From NCBI GenBank assembly GCA_021773215.1, contig JAJFKM010000066.1:1-41296 (forward strand): a DNA stretch of 41,296 bases, written 5' to 3'. The stretch comes from Gammaproteobacteria bacterium (GTDB lineage: Bacteria; Pseudomonadota; Gammaproteobacteria; Eutrophobiales; Eutrophobiaceae). Numbering within the stretch: position 1 is the stretch's first letter; each line of letters opens with the position of its first letter. The notes below the pieces were generated by a model. That model saw nothing but the letters and a program-made list of their open reading frames with translations, was not told where the DNA came from and made no database searches. The position numbers were made by a program, and so were the translations under genes. Shown in pieces: positions 1-8,665 of the stretch.

Positions 1-1117
1 ATAACAATGAACCCGGATTAACTTTATCCTGACCAGCATATTTAGGTGCGGTACCGTGAGTTGCTTCAAAAATTGCATGCCCGGTGTCGTAATTAATGTT
101 GCCACCCGGTGCTATTCCAATCCCTCCGACCTGAGCCGCTAATGCGTCTGATAGATAATCGCCATTCAGATTCATGGTTGCAATCACTTCAAAATCTTCA
201 GGGCGGGTCAATACTTGTTGTAGGGTAATATCTGCGATTGCATCTTTGATCAAGACCTTGCCATCTTTTTCAGCCTGGGCCATTTCATCTTGCGCAGCCT
301 GCATACCTTTTTCAGCACGGGTACGTTCCCAGATATCCCAACTATAGGTTTCATTGGCAAATTCAGTTTCGGCTAGTTCATAACCCCAGTTTCTAAAAGC
401 ACCTTCGGTGAATTTCATGATGTTACCTTTATGTACAAAGGTAACGCTTTTACGTTTGTTATCTAGCGCATATTTAATTGCGGCACGAACCAGACGGGTG
501 GTGCCTTCCTGTGAAATGGGTTTTATGCCAATACCACAGCTGTTCGGGAATCGAATCTTTTGATAATAATTAGGAAAAGCTTCTTTAAACATCTCGAGAA
601 ACTTATTGTTCTCGTCACTGCCTTGTTCGAATTCAATGCCGGCGTAGATGTCTTCTGTATTCTCACGGAAGATCACCATGTCGATTAATTCAGGATGTCT
701 GACGGGTGAGGGGACACCTTTATACCAGCGCACAGGTCTAAGGCAGACATATAGATCCAGGATTTGGCGAAGTGCGACATTTAGCGAGCTAATGCCACCA
801 CCAATCGGTGTTGTTAATGGCCCTTTAATCGCAACCAGGAACTCACGACAAGTGTCTATGGTTTCATCAGGCAACCAGCTACCGGTTATTTTATTCGCCT
901 TTTCGCCGGCATAAACCTCAAGCCATTTAATCTCTTTTTTGCCGGCATAGGTTTTTGCTACAGCAGCATCTAACACTCGTTGCGAGGCCTTCCAGACATC
1001 GGGACCAATACCATCACCTTCTATATAAGGTATGACTGGCGTATCCGGTACGTTTAATATGCCATTTTTAATTGAAATCTTTTTACCACCACTGGGTGCT
1101 TTTTTAGATGCGGCCAA
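1..1117 (-). CDS. icd: NADP-dependent isocitrate dehydrogenase, 3' end cut by the window
   Basis: Converts isocitrate to 2-oxoglutarate and CO2 with NADP in the TCA cycle (cytoplasm). Translating the minus strand gives about 372 residues that align by eye along the enterobacterial Icd family (about 416 aa). Visible landmarks are [10 protein letters not shown] near the N-terminus, [23 protein letters not shown]-type sequence containing the serine that AceK phosphorylates in E. coli, [27 protein letters not shown], and [18 protein letters not shown] near the cut end. About 45 C-terminal residues lie outside the window. No ATG is in frame. The best start is TTG at 1117, with a GGGAG ribosome-binding site (1126-1130 on the complement) 8 nt upstream. 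The gene diverges from metZ. Confidence 0.95.
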   Translation of the reverse strand, partial: MAASKKAPSGGKKISIKNGILNVPDTPVIPYIEGDGIGPDVWKASQRVLDAAVAKTYAGKKEIKWLEVYAGEKANKITGSWLPDETIDTCREFLVAIKGPLTTPIGGGISSLNVALRQILDLYVCLRPVRWYKGVPSPVRHPELIDMVIFRENTEDIYAGIEFEQGSDENNKFLEMFKEAFPNYYQKIRFPNSCGIGIKPISQEGTTRLVRAAIKYALDNKRKSVTFVHKGNIMKFTEGAFRNWGYELAETEFANETYSWDIWERTRAEKGMQAAQDEMAQAEKDGKVLIKDAIADITLQQVLTRPEDFEVIATMNLNGDYLSDALAAQVGGIGIAPGGNINYDTGHAIFEATHGTAPKYAGQDKVNPGSLL

Positions 1118-1200
1118 AACACTTTCTCCCTGTAAAATATTATTATTCAACGTCTTTAACTATTAGTAGCTATTTTAACTGTTAAATTACATTTAAGTAA

Positions 1201-1229
1201 TTGACATAAGACAATAAAATCTCTATTTT
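1201..1229 (+). promoter_or_regulatory. Sigma-70-type promoter for metZ
   Basis: TTGACA at 1201-1206, a 17-nt spacer and TATTTT at 1224-1229. Transcription would start near 1236, exactly where the riboswitch-like RNA begins. That agreement is the main support. Confidence 0.6.
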
Positions 1230-1236
1230 CTTTATA

Positions 1237-1288
1237 TGCGCCGATTTGAAATCAGCTTGCGGGCGCAATAAAAATACCGCTAAAGAGA
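1237..1288 (+). promoter_or_regulatory. Putative SAM-II riboswitch in the metZ leader
   Basis: The segment follows the SAM-II (metA-type) layout as I remember it. A P1 helix GCGCC (1238-1242) pairs with GGCGC (1262-1266). GATTTGAA follows the 5' strand, GCTTGC (1255-1260) precedes the 3' strand, an A-rich AATAAAAAT linker comes next, and the conserved GCTAAAG (1279-1285) closes the pseudoknot. Known SAM-II RNAs precede metA, metX and metZ genes, and metZ is the next gene here. GCTAAAG can also pair with CTTTAGC at 1296-1302, a possible switch between aptamer and alternative hairpin. Eight T's follow at 1320-1327, but no strong GC stem lies directly before them, so the control mechanism is unclear. 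Confidence 0.75.
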
Positions 1289-1357
1289 CAACCTGCTTTA
1301 GCTGAAGCTGAACGCGGGATTTTTTTTGCCCATTGGTATGGGTAAAGTCGCGAAGGA

Positions 1358-1383
1358 CACGACTGCATGGACGCAGGAGGTAG
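1358..1383 (+). repeat. Dispersed repeat C (CACGACTGCATGG ... GCAGGAGGTAG)
   Basis: Lies in the metZ leader. The same two blocks occur inverted at 24976-24990 and 25028-25040, and part occurs at 25596-25607. Function is unknown. It resembles a degenerate intergenic repeat and could add structure to the leader. Confidence 0.5.
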
Positions 1384-1508
1384 GGCGAATCAGGAGACAG
1401 AGCCGAGGAGTCCGAAGCGGCGGCTTCATTACCCCCACGTTCACTTCAGTAATACTTATTCCAGGCTGACTCTGCAAAGCTTTAATTATTACCATTGAGG
1501 ATGCCAAA

Positions 1509-2687
1509 ATGACAGACGATACAAAACAACTCAGCGCTGAAACGCTTGCCGTCCGTGCCGGACAGGTCAGGAGTCAGGAAGGTGAACATAGTGAATTGAT
1601 ATTTGCCAGTTCGAGCTATGTCTTTGCCAATGCCGCTGAGGCTGCAGCTCGCTTTGCGGGTGATAGCCCGGGAAATATCTACTCGCGGTTTACCAATCCC
1701 ACCGTGCGCACATTTGAACAGAGACTGGCTGCGCTGGAATGTGGTGAAAGTTGTATAGCAACTTCATCGGGAATGAGCGCAATATTATCTACATTTTTAG
1801 GCTTGCTAAAGGCGGGTGATCATATTGTTTCATCACGCAGTATTTTTGGTACAACGGTTAATTTGTTATCAAATATATTGCCGCGATATGGAATAACGAC
1901 CACTTTTGTCGATTTGACCGACTATGAAGCATGGAAAAATGCGATAAAACCGGAAACAAAGCTACTTTTTTTGGAAACACCCTCTAATCCACTCACTGAT
2001 ATTGCCGATATTACAAAATTGGCCGAAATTGCTCACAATGATGAAAAGCTCCTGATTGTCGACAATTGTTTCTGTACACCTGTTTTACAATTACCACTAA
2101 AACTCGGTGCAGATATCGTAATTCACTCCGCAACAAAATATCTGGATGGCCAAGGACGTTGTGTCGGTGGTGCTATTGTGGGTAGTGACTCTTTACTTAA
2201 AGAGCATATATTTCCCATATTGCGTACTGGCGGTGTGACTATGAGCCCATTTAATGCTTGGGTGTTTTTGAAAGGATTGGAGACATTATCGATAAGAATG
2301 CAGGCACATTGCCAAAATGCGCAGAAAATCGCAGAGTGGCTGGAAAGTCAGAAATTTGTCGAGAAGGTCTATTATCCAGGGCTTGAGTCGCATCCCCAAT
2401 ATGCGTTGGCAAAACAGCAACAGTCCGGCGCAGGCGGGATTGTCAGTTTTGAAGTGAAGGGTGGAAAAGAGGCAGCCTGGAATTTTATCGACTCGATCAA
2501 GCTACTTTCCATTACCGCTAATTTGGGTGATACCAAGAGTACGATTACACATCCGCGGACGACGACGCACCATAGACTGACTGATGAACAGGCTGCTAAA
2601 TCTGGTATCAAACCGGGTTTAATTCGCCTTTCAGTTGGCCTTGAAGGTACCATTGACTTGATAAATGATCTGGATCAGGCCTCATAG
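1509..2687 (+). CDS. metZ: O-succinylhomoserine sulfhydrylase
   Basis: A PLP enzyme of the Cys/Met metabolism family that makes homocysteine from O-succinylhomoserine and sulfide. The 392-aa length is normal. Visible motifs are YSRFTNPTV (PLP-phosphate contacts, about 58-66), the ATSSGMSAI glycine/serine loop, ETPSNP (about 156-161), VDNCFCTP and the Schiff-base lysine in SATKYLDGQG (Lys210). The NCF/C variant and the YLDGQGR sequence fit MetZ better than cystathionine gamma-synthase or MetY. ATG at 1509 is preceded by GAGG. The SAM-II-like leader supports a methionine role. The gene stands alone, diverging from icd, about 290 bp before sgaA. Confidence 0.9.
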   Translation: MTDDTKQLSAETLAVRAGQVRSQEGEHSELIFASSSYVFANAAEAAARFAGDSPGNIYSRFTNPTVRTFEQRLAALECGESCIATSSGMSAILSTFLGLLKAGDHIVSSRSIFGTTVNLLSNILPRYGITTTFVDLTDYEAWKNAIKPETKLLFLETPSNPLTDIADITKLAEIAHNDEKLLIVDNCFCTPVLQLPLKLGADIVIHSATKYLDGQGRCVGGAIVGSDSLLKEHIFPILRTGGVTMSPFNAWVFLKGLETLSIRMQAHCQNAQKIAEWLESQKFVEKVYYPGLESHPQYALAKQQQSGAGGIVSFEVKGGKEAAWNFIDSIKLLSITANLGDTKSTITHPRTTTHHRLTDEQAAKSGIKPGLIRLSVGLEGTIDLINDLDQAS

Positions 2688-2793
2688 CGTTCTGGTCGAG
2701 TGTGACTGAAATTTGACGAAATGATTAAGATTCCTCAAAACATTGATTTAACCCTTGTTTATTAGTTAGACTGCATCGCTTGCTATCAATCGC

Positions 2794-2821
2794 CGCAATC
2801 CAGCACTCGGTGCTCATTGCG
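2794..2821 (+). other. Strong hairpin between metZ and sgaA
   Basis: CGCAAT/ATTGCG (2794-2799, 2816-2821) encloses AGCAC/GTGCT (2802-2806, 2810-2814) with a TCG loop. No T-run follows, so it is not a classical terminator. It may be a 3'-end stem for metZ mRNA, a REP-like element or part of the sgaA leader. Confidence 0.45.
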
Positions 2822-2909
2822 TTATAAATAATATAATAATATGAATTGATACATGCGCTCACCGCTGAAGAGATGTCTTAGCGAAAGCTCCTAAAAATAG
2901 AGAATATTT

Positions 2910-2938
2910 AATAAAAAAGCGGCGATCCCTTTTTTATT
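2910..2938 (+). other. Hairpin in the sgaA leader
   Basis: AATAAAAAAG (2910-2919) pairs perfectly with CTTTTTTATT (2929-2938) across a 9-nt loop, and ends 27 nt before the sgaA ribosome-binding site. The T-run is inside the 3' arm, as in some weak terminators or attenuators. Function is not known. Confidence 0.4.
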
Positions 2939-2977
2939 TGTAAAAGACATTTTTTTCACAATATTGGAGGGCATACC

Positions 2978-4159
2978 ATGCCTGGACGTAATTTTTTATT
3001 TATCCCTGGTCCAACTACGGTTCCACGCCGTATCCAGAATGCAATGAACCACGAGCAGGAAGACATGCGTGCGATGGACTTGCCTGGATTCACCAAACCA
3101 CTATATGAAGACATGAAAAAAGTCTTCAAGACCGAAAATGGTCGTGTGTTCATTTTCCCCGCATCGGGTACCGGTGGTTGGGAATCAGCAGTATCAAACA
3201 CATTGAATGCCGGCGATAAGGTATTAATGTCCAGTTTTGGCCATTTCTCACACCTTTGGGTCGATCTTTGCCAACGTTGGGGTCTCGAAGTTCAGTGCTT
3301 TGAAGAAGAGTGGGGTGATGGTGTACCTGTAGAAAAGTATGCCCAAGTTCTGGCTGCAGATAAGAATCACGAAATCAAAGCGGTCTTTGCAACTCAAAAT
3401 GAAACAGCAACAGGCGTTGCTTCTGATATCGCCGGTGTACGTAAGGCATTAGACGCTTGCGACCATCCAGCAATGTTATTCGTTGATGGTGTAAGTTCTG
3501 TTGGTTCAATCGATTTTCGTATGGACGAATGGGGCGTAGATATCTGCGTCTCTGGCTCACAAAAAGGTTTTATGTTGCCGACTGGTCTCGGTATTGTTTG
3601 TGCCAGTGAAAAAGCATTAGCGTGTCGTGAAGGCTCAACCTTGCCAAAGACATTTTTTGACTGGAATGACCAAATAAAAACAAATGATTTAGGTTATTTC
3701 CCTTACACACCACCAATGAATTTACTCCGTGGCTTACGCGAATCATTAAACATGATTTTCGAAGAAGGCCTGGATAATGTTTTTGCACGTCACAACCGTA
3801 TGGCTAATGCAGTTCGTGCTGCAGTCAGCGCTTGGGGAATGCGACCAATAGCAAATGATGAAAACTGGTATTCCGATACCGTTACTGCAGTAAAAGTCCC
3901 AGAAGGCTTTGATGGCAATGAAGTCGTTCGTCATGCCTACAACTACTACAACCTGGCGCTTTCAATCAGTCTTACCAAGATTGCCGGTAAAGCATTTCGT
4001 ATTGGCCACCTTGGTGATATGAATGAGCTGATGGTTTTAACCCCGATCAATGGTGCAGAAATGACCATGAAAGATCTGGGCTATCCTATTGAGCTGGGTA
4101 GTGGTGTGGCAGCAGCGCAGGAATATTTGCGTTCAACTGCTAAACCAAGAATACAATAA
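2978..4159 (+). CDS. sgaA: Serine-glyoxylate aminotransferase
   Basis: A class V PLP aminotransferase that transfers the amino group of serine to glyoxylate, giving hydroxypyruvate and glycine, a defining serine-cycle step. The 393-aa length is typical. Motifs are FIPGPTTVP at the N-terminus, PASGTGGWE (phosphate loop, about 61-69), ATQNETATGV, VDGVSSVGS (about 169-177, cofactor aspartate) and the lysine in SGSQKGFMLP (Lys196). ATG follows a strong GGAGG (2966-2970) by 7 nt. Its neighbours mclA, mtkAB, hprA and ppc fix the role as serine-glyoxylate rather than generic alanine-glyoxylate activity. A terminator just downstream suggests a transcript separate from mclA. Confidence 0.9.
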   Translation: MPGRNFLFIPGPTTVPRRIQNAMNHEQEDMRAMDLPGFTKPLYEDMKKVFKTENGRVFIFPASGTGGWESAVSNTLNAGDKVLMSSFGHFSHLWVDLCQRWGLEVQCFEEEWGDGVPVEKYAQVLAADKNHEIKAVFATQNETATGVASDIAGVRKALDACDHPAMLFVDGVSSVGSIDFRMDEWGVDICVSGSQKGFMLPTGLGIVCASEKALACREGSTLPKTFFDWNDQIKTNDLGYFPYTPPMNLLRGLRESLNMIFEEGLDNVFARHNRMANAVRAAVSAWGMRPIANDENWYSDTVTAVKVPEGFDGNEVVRHAYNYYNLALSISLTKIAGKAFRIGHLGDMNELMVLTPINGAEMTMKDLGYPIELGSGVAAAQEYLRSTAKPRIQ

Positions 4160-4177
4160 TAATAAATAAGCTTTAAT

Positions 4178-4200
4178 GGCGGGCGTATAGCCCGCCTTTT
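4178..4200 (+). terminator. Rho-independent terminator after sgaA
   Basis: GGCGGGC (4178-4184), loop GTATA, GCCCGCC (4190-4196), then TTTT. It lies 19 nt after the sgaA stop and separates sgaA from the downstream operon. Confidence 0.85.
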
Positions 4201-4216
4201 ATTCCTATAAAATATT

Positions 4217-4234
4217 CCAGTATTTCGGTACTGG
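4217..4234 (+). other. Small hairpin upstream of mclA
   Basis: CCAGTA/TACTGG with a TTTCGG loop in the 116-bp gap between the sgaA terminator and mclA. No poly-T follows. It may be leader structure. I could not pick a convincing promoter in this gap. Confidence 0.25.
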
Positions 4235-4316
4235 TAGTCTGTTATTAAATGATAGTGTTTATATAAGTTTTTGCTAGCGCAACCCGTTGTAGTTAGTAAA
4301 ACGGAGGGTAAATAGT

Positions 4317-5264
4317 ATGAGTTTTACACAATTTGAGCAGGCGCGTGCGCGTCTCCAACGTAGTGAGTTAGCCGTACCCGGTTCCAATCCAGGTATGTTT
4401 GAAAAGGCCGCCAAGAGCGACGCCGATTATATTTTTCTCGATTGTGAAGATGCCGTTGTTCCAGACGATAAGGAACAGGCACGAAAAAATATTATTGAAG
4501 GTTTGAATGATATTGATTGGGGCAACAAAACCATGTCCGTCCGAATCAATGGTCTGGATACACATTATATGTATCGTGATGTTGTCGATATTCTCGAACA
4601 AGCCGGCAACAATCTGGATACCATCCTGATTCCAAAAGTCGGAACCGCAGAAGATGTTTATGCCATTGACATGATGGTTACCCAAATCGAAACCGCAATG
4701 GGCCTTAAGAAAAAAATCGGTCTTGAATGTTTGATTGAAACCGCACTCGGCGGCGCAAACGTTTTCACCATTGCTCAGGCAAGCCCGCGCCTTGAAGCAT
4801 TTCACTTTGGCGTAGCTGACTACGCTGCCAGCCTACGCTCACGTACTACTGTCATTGGTGGTTTAAACCCAGATTATGTTTGTGATGGCGCCTTGAATGA
4901 TCAATGGCATGCCGCACAGGTGCAAATGCTGACCGCATGTCGCGCTTATGGTCTGCGCGCCATTGATGGTCCATTTGGTGATTTCAGTGATGCCGATGCC
5001 TTTAGAGAAGCAGCGCGTCGTGTTGCCGCTTTGGGTTATGAAGGTAAATGGGCAATACATCCATCGCAAATTGAATTGGCAAATGAAGTAATGTCGCCAC
5101 CCGATGCAGAAGTGACGCGTGCACGCCGTGTACTCGAAGCACTTGAAGAAGCGGCCAAGGCCGGTAAGGGTGCAGCACAATTAGATGGCAAGATGATCGA
5201 TATCGCTTCCGAGCGTATGGCGCGCAATGTCATTGCGCAAGCCGATCAGATCGCGGCCAACTAA
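4317..5264 (+). CDS. mclA: Malyl-CoA lyase (HpcH/HpaI aldolase family)
   Basis: Cleaves malyl-CoA to acetyl-CoA and glyoxylate; Mg-dependent and cytoplasmic. At 315 aa it is close to methylotroph malyl-CoA lyases. The CitE-like TIM-barrel signature is complete: PGSNPGMFEKA (21-31), FLDCEDAV (40-47), SVRINGLDT with Arg76, the metal ligand Glu141 in LECLIETALG, Asp168 in FHFGVADYA, and KWAIHPSQI (about 244-252). It could also act on beta-methylmalyl-CoA, but the adjacent malate thiokinase genes favour the serine-cycle reaction. ATG follows GGAGG. It is the first gene of a plus-strand operon with mtkA and mtkB (41-bp and 12-bp gaps). Confidence 0.9.
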   Translation: MSFTQFEQARARLQRSELAVPGSNPGMFEKAAKSDADYIFLDCEDAVVPDDKEQARKNIIEGLNDIDWGNKTMSVRINGLDTHYMYRDVVDILEQAGNNLDTILIPKVGTAEDVYAIDMMVTQIETAMGLKKKIGLECLIETALGGANVFTIAQASPRLEAFHFGVADYAASLRSRTTVIGGLNPDYVCDGALNDQWHAAQVQMLTACRAYGLRAIDGPFGDFSDADAFREAARRVAALGYEGKWAIHPSQIELANEVMSPPDAEVTRARRVLEALEEAAKAGKGAAQLDGKMIDIASERMARNVIAQADQIAAN

Positions 5265-5305
5265 ACATAACGATTTTAATTAAAAACTATTAGGAGGTTG
5301 TAATC

Positions 5306-6481
5306 ATGGATATTCATGAATATCAGTCTAAAGAAATACTCGCAGATTATGGTATTCCCATAGCCGCTGGCGGTCTTGCATACAGTCCCGAACAAGCAGC
5401 CTATCGTGCCATAGAAATCGGTGGTGAAGTCTGGGTTGTTAAGGCACAAATTCATTCCGGTGCACGAGGTAAGGCAGGCGGTATCAAAGTCTGTAAAACA
5501 GAAGGTGAAGTTTCAAAAGCCGCTGAAGAATTACTCGGTGCAAAATTAATCACGCATCAAACCGGTCCGCAGGGCAAGATTTGTCATCGCTTATATATAG
5601 AAGCGGGTTGTAATATTGAACGTGAAATCTATCTGGCCTTTGTATTAGATCGTGCCAACGAAAGCGTCACCGTTGTTGCCTCAGCAGAAGGCGGCATGGA
5701 GATCGAAGAACTCGCGGTAACCAAGCCAGAATCAATTATCAAAATAGCAGTCGAAGCGGCAGTCGGTATGCAACCGTTTCAGGCACGTGAAATTGCCTTT
5801 GCATTAGGTCTGGATAAAACACAGGTCAATCAAGCCGTAACCACTATCCTCGGTTGTTACCGGGCGATGCGTGATCTGGATGCGACCATGGTTGAGATCA
5901 ATCCATTGGTGGTTACCAAAGAAGGTAACATCGTGGCTGTCGATGCGAAGATGGGTTTTGATGACAATGCCTTGTTTCGTCACAGTAACATTGCCGAACT
6001 CAGAGATAAGTCACAAGAAGATGCACGTGAAATGCGCGCAGCAGATCGTGGTCTGAGTTATGTCGGTCTCGATGGTAACATCGGTTGTATTATCAATGGC
6101 GCCGGTTTAGCGATGGCGACCATGGATATGATCATGCATGCCGGCGGCGAACCTGCCAACTTTTTAGATATTGGTGGTGGCGCATCACCCGAACGTACTA
6201 CCAAGGCGTTTAATCTTGTGCTTTCTGATGACAAGGTTGAATGTATTCTGGTAAACATCTTTGCCGGTATCAATCGTTGTGACTGGATCGCCGAAGGCGT
6301 GGTTCAGGCGGTTCAACAAATTGATCTAAAAGTCCCACTGGTCGTTAGGTTATCAGGCACCAATGTCGAAGAGGGTCGCAAGATTCTTGTTGATAGTGGC
6401 CTGCCAATTATTATGGCTGATACTTTGAAGGAAGCGGCAGATAAAGCTGTTGCTATCTGGAAAGAAACGACTGGTAAGTAA
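5306..6481 (+). CDS. mtkA: Malate-CoA ligase (malate thiokinase) beta subunit
   Basis: With MtkB, forms malyl-CoA from malate, CoA and ATP. The 391-aa protein has the SucC-type layout: an ATP-grasp domain starting [26 protein letters not shown] (about 47-60), the Mg/ATP motif EINPLVV in the ATP-grasp C-terminal part, then a CoA-ligase domain with [15 protein letters not shown] and [11 protein letters not shown]. By sequence alone it could be succinyl-CoA synthetase. Its place between mclA and mtkB, with hprA and ppc downstream and no sucAB genes nearby, points to malate thiokinase. AGGAGG precedes the ATG. It is 12 bp from mtkB and surely co-transcribed. Confidence 0.88.
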   Translation: MDIHEYQSKEILADYGIPIAAGGLAYSPEQAAYRAIEIGGEVWVVKAQIHSGARGKAGGIKVCKTEGEVSKAAEELLGAKLITHQTGPQGKICHRLYIEAGCNIEREIYLAFVLDRANESVTVVASAEGGMEIEELAVTKPESIIKIAVEAAVGMQPFQAREIAFALGLDKTQVNQAVTTILGCYRAMRDLDATMVEINPLVVTKEGNIVAVDAKMGFDDNALFRHSNIAELRDKSQEDAREMRAADRGLSYVGLDGNIGCIINGAGLAMATMDMIMHAGGEPANFLDIGGGASPERTTKAFNLVLSDDKVECILVNIFAGINRCDWIAEGVVQAVQQIDLKVPLVVRLSGTNVEEGRKILVDSGLPIIMADTLKEAADKAVAIWKETTGK

Positions 6482-6493
6482 GGGGAAACGATA

Positions 6494-7384
6494 ATGGCAA
6501 TTCATTTAGATGAAAATACAAAAGTTTTAGTTCAAGGTTTTACCGGTCAAATTGGTTCTTTCCATGCGACCGACATGATCAAGTACGGTACCAATGTTGT
6601 CGGTGGTGTTACACCCGGCAAAGGTGGTACTAAACATCTGGATAAACCAGTGTTTAATACGATGAAAGACGCGGTCGAAGCGACCGGTGCGGACGCAAGT
6701 ATTATCTTTGTGCCACCACCGTTTGCAGCAGACAGTATTATGGAAGCGGCAGATGCGGGTATTCGCTACTGCGTTGCTATCACCGATGGTATCCCTTCGC
6801 AGGATATGATCCGTGTTAAACGTTACATGCGTCGCTACCGGGCTGAACACAAGATGTTATTGACCGGACCTAACTGTGCCGGTTCTATCAGCCCAGGGAA
6901 ATGCATGATGGGTATCATGCCGGGACATATCTATCTTGAAGGTAATGTTGGTATTGTTGGACGCTCCGGAACATTAGGTTACGAAGCTGCATCACAGATG
7001 AAAGACGTGGGTATTGGTGTCTCTTCCAGTATTGGTATTGGTGGCGACCCTATCAACGGTAGTTCATTTCGAGATCATTTAGCAGCGTTTGAAGAAGACG
7101 ATCAAACCGATGCGGTAGTGATTATCGGTGAGATTGGTGGACCTCAAGAAGTCGATGCCGCAATGTGGGCTAGAGACAATATGTCTAAACCCGTCATTGG
7201 TTATGTTGCTGGATTAACCGCACCTAAAGGTCGTCGCATGGGTCATGCCGGCGCGATTATTTCAGCTGTTGGCGAGAGTGCCGCAGAAAAAGTAGAAATA
7301 CTTCAAGAATGTGGTGTCACTGTTGTACCAAATCCGTCAGCGTTTGCTTCAGTCGTACAAGAAGTTTTAGCAAAAGTAAGCTAA
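6494..7384 (+). CDS. mtkB: Malate-CoA ligase (malate thiokinase) alpha subunit
   Basis: The CoA-binding and phospho-histidine subunit paired with MtkA. At 296 aa it is the length of SucD. The CoA-binding Rossmann fold begins VLVQGFTGQIGSFHA (11-25). LTGPNCAG (123-130) and GRSGTLGYE (156-164) match the family, and His251 in GHAGAIIS is the phosphorylated residue. A GGGG ribosome-binding site lies in the 12-bp gap after mtkA. Succinyl-CoA ligase activity cannot be excluded by motif, but the operon context favours malate. A 107-bp inverted-repeat element follows the gene. Confidence 0.88.
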   Translation: MAIHLDENTKVLVQGFTGQIGSFHATDMIKYGTNVVGGVTPGKGGTKHLDKPVFNTMKDAVEATGADASIIFVPPPFAADSIMEAADAGIRYCVAITDGIPSQDMIRVKRYMRRYRAEHKMLLTGPNCAGSISPGKCMMGIMPGHIYLEGNVGIVGRSGTLGYEAASQMKDVGIGVSSSIGIGGDPINGSSFRDHLAAFEEDDQTDAVVIIGEIGGPQEVDAAMWARDNMSKPVIGYVAGLTAPKGRRMGHAGAIISAVGESAAEKVEILQECGVTVVPNPSAFASVVQEVLAKVS

Positions 7385-7396
7385 AGAAATAAATAA

Positions 7397-7503
7397 GCCA
7401 CAGAGAGCACAGAGTACACAGAGAAAAAACAAAGATAACAGTACATGTTAATGACACATCAGAAAGCTTAAGTGCTTTTGACTTTCTCTGAGTTCTCTGT
7501 GGC
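7397..7503. repeat. 107-bp inverted-repeat element (CCACAGAG type)
   Basis: The ends, GCCACAGAGAGCACAGAG (7397-7414) and its near-complement (7486-7503), match at 16 of 18 positions and enclose about 70 AT-rich bases with no gene. It fills the mtkB-hprA gap. This type of terminal sequence is a common dispersed intergenic element, perhaps MITE-like. It may form a long hairpin in the mRNA. Confidence 0.6.
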
Positions 7504-7567
7504 AAATATAATGATTTTTACAATGATATTTTCTTAAGAACCACTTGTTGGGTTGGAGATTATAAAA

Positions 7568-8542
7568 GTGAGTAAACCAAAAGTAATATTAACGCGTAAA
7601 TGGCCTGCAGAAGCAGAGGCTAAAGCACAAGAACTGTTTGATGTTGTCTTGAATGAAGACGACCACAAGATGTCAGTCGAAGAGCTTAAAGCAGCGATGC
7701 AAAATGCAGATGCTGTTTGTCCGACTGTTTCGGATTTTCAGATCAACGAAGAAATACTTGGAGTCGACGGACGCACGTGCAAGATCGTTTCAAACTTTGG
7801 TGTCTGCTTTAATAACATCGATACCGACGCGGCGAAAGCGGCGGGTGTTGTTGTCACTAACACACCAGAAGTCTTGACCGATTGCACAGCCGATATCGCC
7901 ATGAGCTTGTTACTAACGGTTTCGCGTCGCGTCGGCGAAGGCGAACGTTTGGTACGTGACAAGAAGTGGGATGGTTGGTGTCCAACGCATATGTTGGCAA
8001 CCAAGGTGACCGGTAAGAAACTCGGCTTTATAGGTTTTGGTCGTATCGCGCAGGCAGTAGCCCAAAAAGCGCACTTTGGCTTTGGCATGGAAATCAGTTT
8101 TTATGATCCGTATCCACCTAAAGATGAAGTGATTAAAAAATTCAGCGCGACGCAACTGGATACGGTTGAAGACGTACTAAAAGACGCAGACTTCGTCACC
8201 TTACATTGTCCGGGTGGTGGTTCGAATACCAACCTGATGAATGCAGAACGTTTAGGCATGATGAAAGATTCAGCATTCCTAATCAACACCGCGCGCGGTG
8301 ATGTGGTGGATGAGCCAGCATTGGTACAAGCATTAAAGGATGGTGTTATAGCGGGTGCCGGTTTGGATGTGTTCGCAAAAGAACCGAATGTCACTGAAGA
8401 CTTATTGACGATGGAAAATGTCGTGCTACTACCGCATTTGGGTAGTGCCACAACAGAAACCCGCGTTGCTATGGGTCTGCGATCTCTCGCGAATGTAGAA
8501 GCATTTTTCAATAATAAAGAACCCGGTGACCGCGTCGCCTAA
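7568..8542 (+). CDS. hprA: Hydroxypyruvate/glyoxylate reductase (D-2-hydroxyacid dehydrogenase)
   Basis: Reduces hydroxypyruvate to D-glycerate with NAD(P)H, the step after SgaA. Starting from GTG 7568, the 324-aa protein shows the 2-hydroxyacid dehydrogenase plan: a catalytic domain, the Rossmann motif GFIGFGRIA (153-161), and the catalytic triad Arg243 (INTARGDVV), Glu272 (FAKEP) and His290 (LLPHLGSAT). GTG 7568 is preferred over an in-frame TTG at 7553, because TTGGAG at 7553-7558 is itself the ribosome-binding site, 9 nt upstream. A strong terminator follows. Glyoxylate reductase activity is an alternative, but the serine-cycle neighbours favour hydroxypyruvate. Confidence 0.88.
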   Translation: MSKPKVILTRKWPAEAEAKAQELFDVVLNEDDHKMSVEELKAAMQNADAVCPTVSDFQINEEILGVDGRTCKIVSNFGVCFNNIDTDAAKAAGVVVTNTPEVLTDCTADIAMSLLLTVSRRVGEGERLVRDKKWDGWCPTHMLATKVTGKKLGFIGFGRIAQAVAQKAHFGFGMEISFYDPYPPKDEVIKKFSATQLDTVEDVLKDADFVTLHCPGGGSNTNLMNAERLGMMKDSAFLINTARGDVVDEPALVQALKDGVIAGAGLDVFAKEPNVTEDLLTMENVVLLPHLGSATTETRVAMGLRSLANVEAFFNNKEPGDRVA

Positions 8543-8559
8543 TATGACTTTTTTGAAAT

Positions 8560-8616
8560 AGCGTAGTTAGCTCCGTGTTTGGGCCCCTCTTACACGGAGC
8601 TACTTCGCTGTTTTTT
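8560..8616 (+). terminator. Rho-independent terminator after hprA
   Basis: A long stem: AGCG(T)AG(T)TAGCTCCGTGT on the left pairs with ACACGGAGCTACTTCGCT on the right with a small bulge, loop about 8579-8591, then TTTTTT at 8611-8616. It lies 18 nt after the hprA stop. Confidence 0.85.
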
Positions 8617-8665
8617 AATAACGCAGTATTAAGATGTACCACTATAAAATAGTAGGTAGTTATTT

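Noticed and set aside
1298-1507. 69-aa minus-strand ORF in the metZ leader
   Set aside because: Overlaps the leader RNA and repeat C; no family resemblance and no good ribosome-binding site.
2838-2900. Glycine-riboswitch-like ACCGCTGAAGAG segment before sgaA
   Set aside because: Only a short match; the flanking helices and second aptamer expected of a glycine riboswitch are not visible.
4368-4805. 145-aa minus-strand ORF opposite mclA
   Set aside because: Entirely antisense to a conserved gene, odd composition, no motif.
7553-7567. TTG start for hprA
   Set aside because: The TTGGAG there is the ribosome-binding site for GTG 7568.
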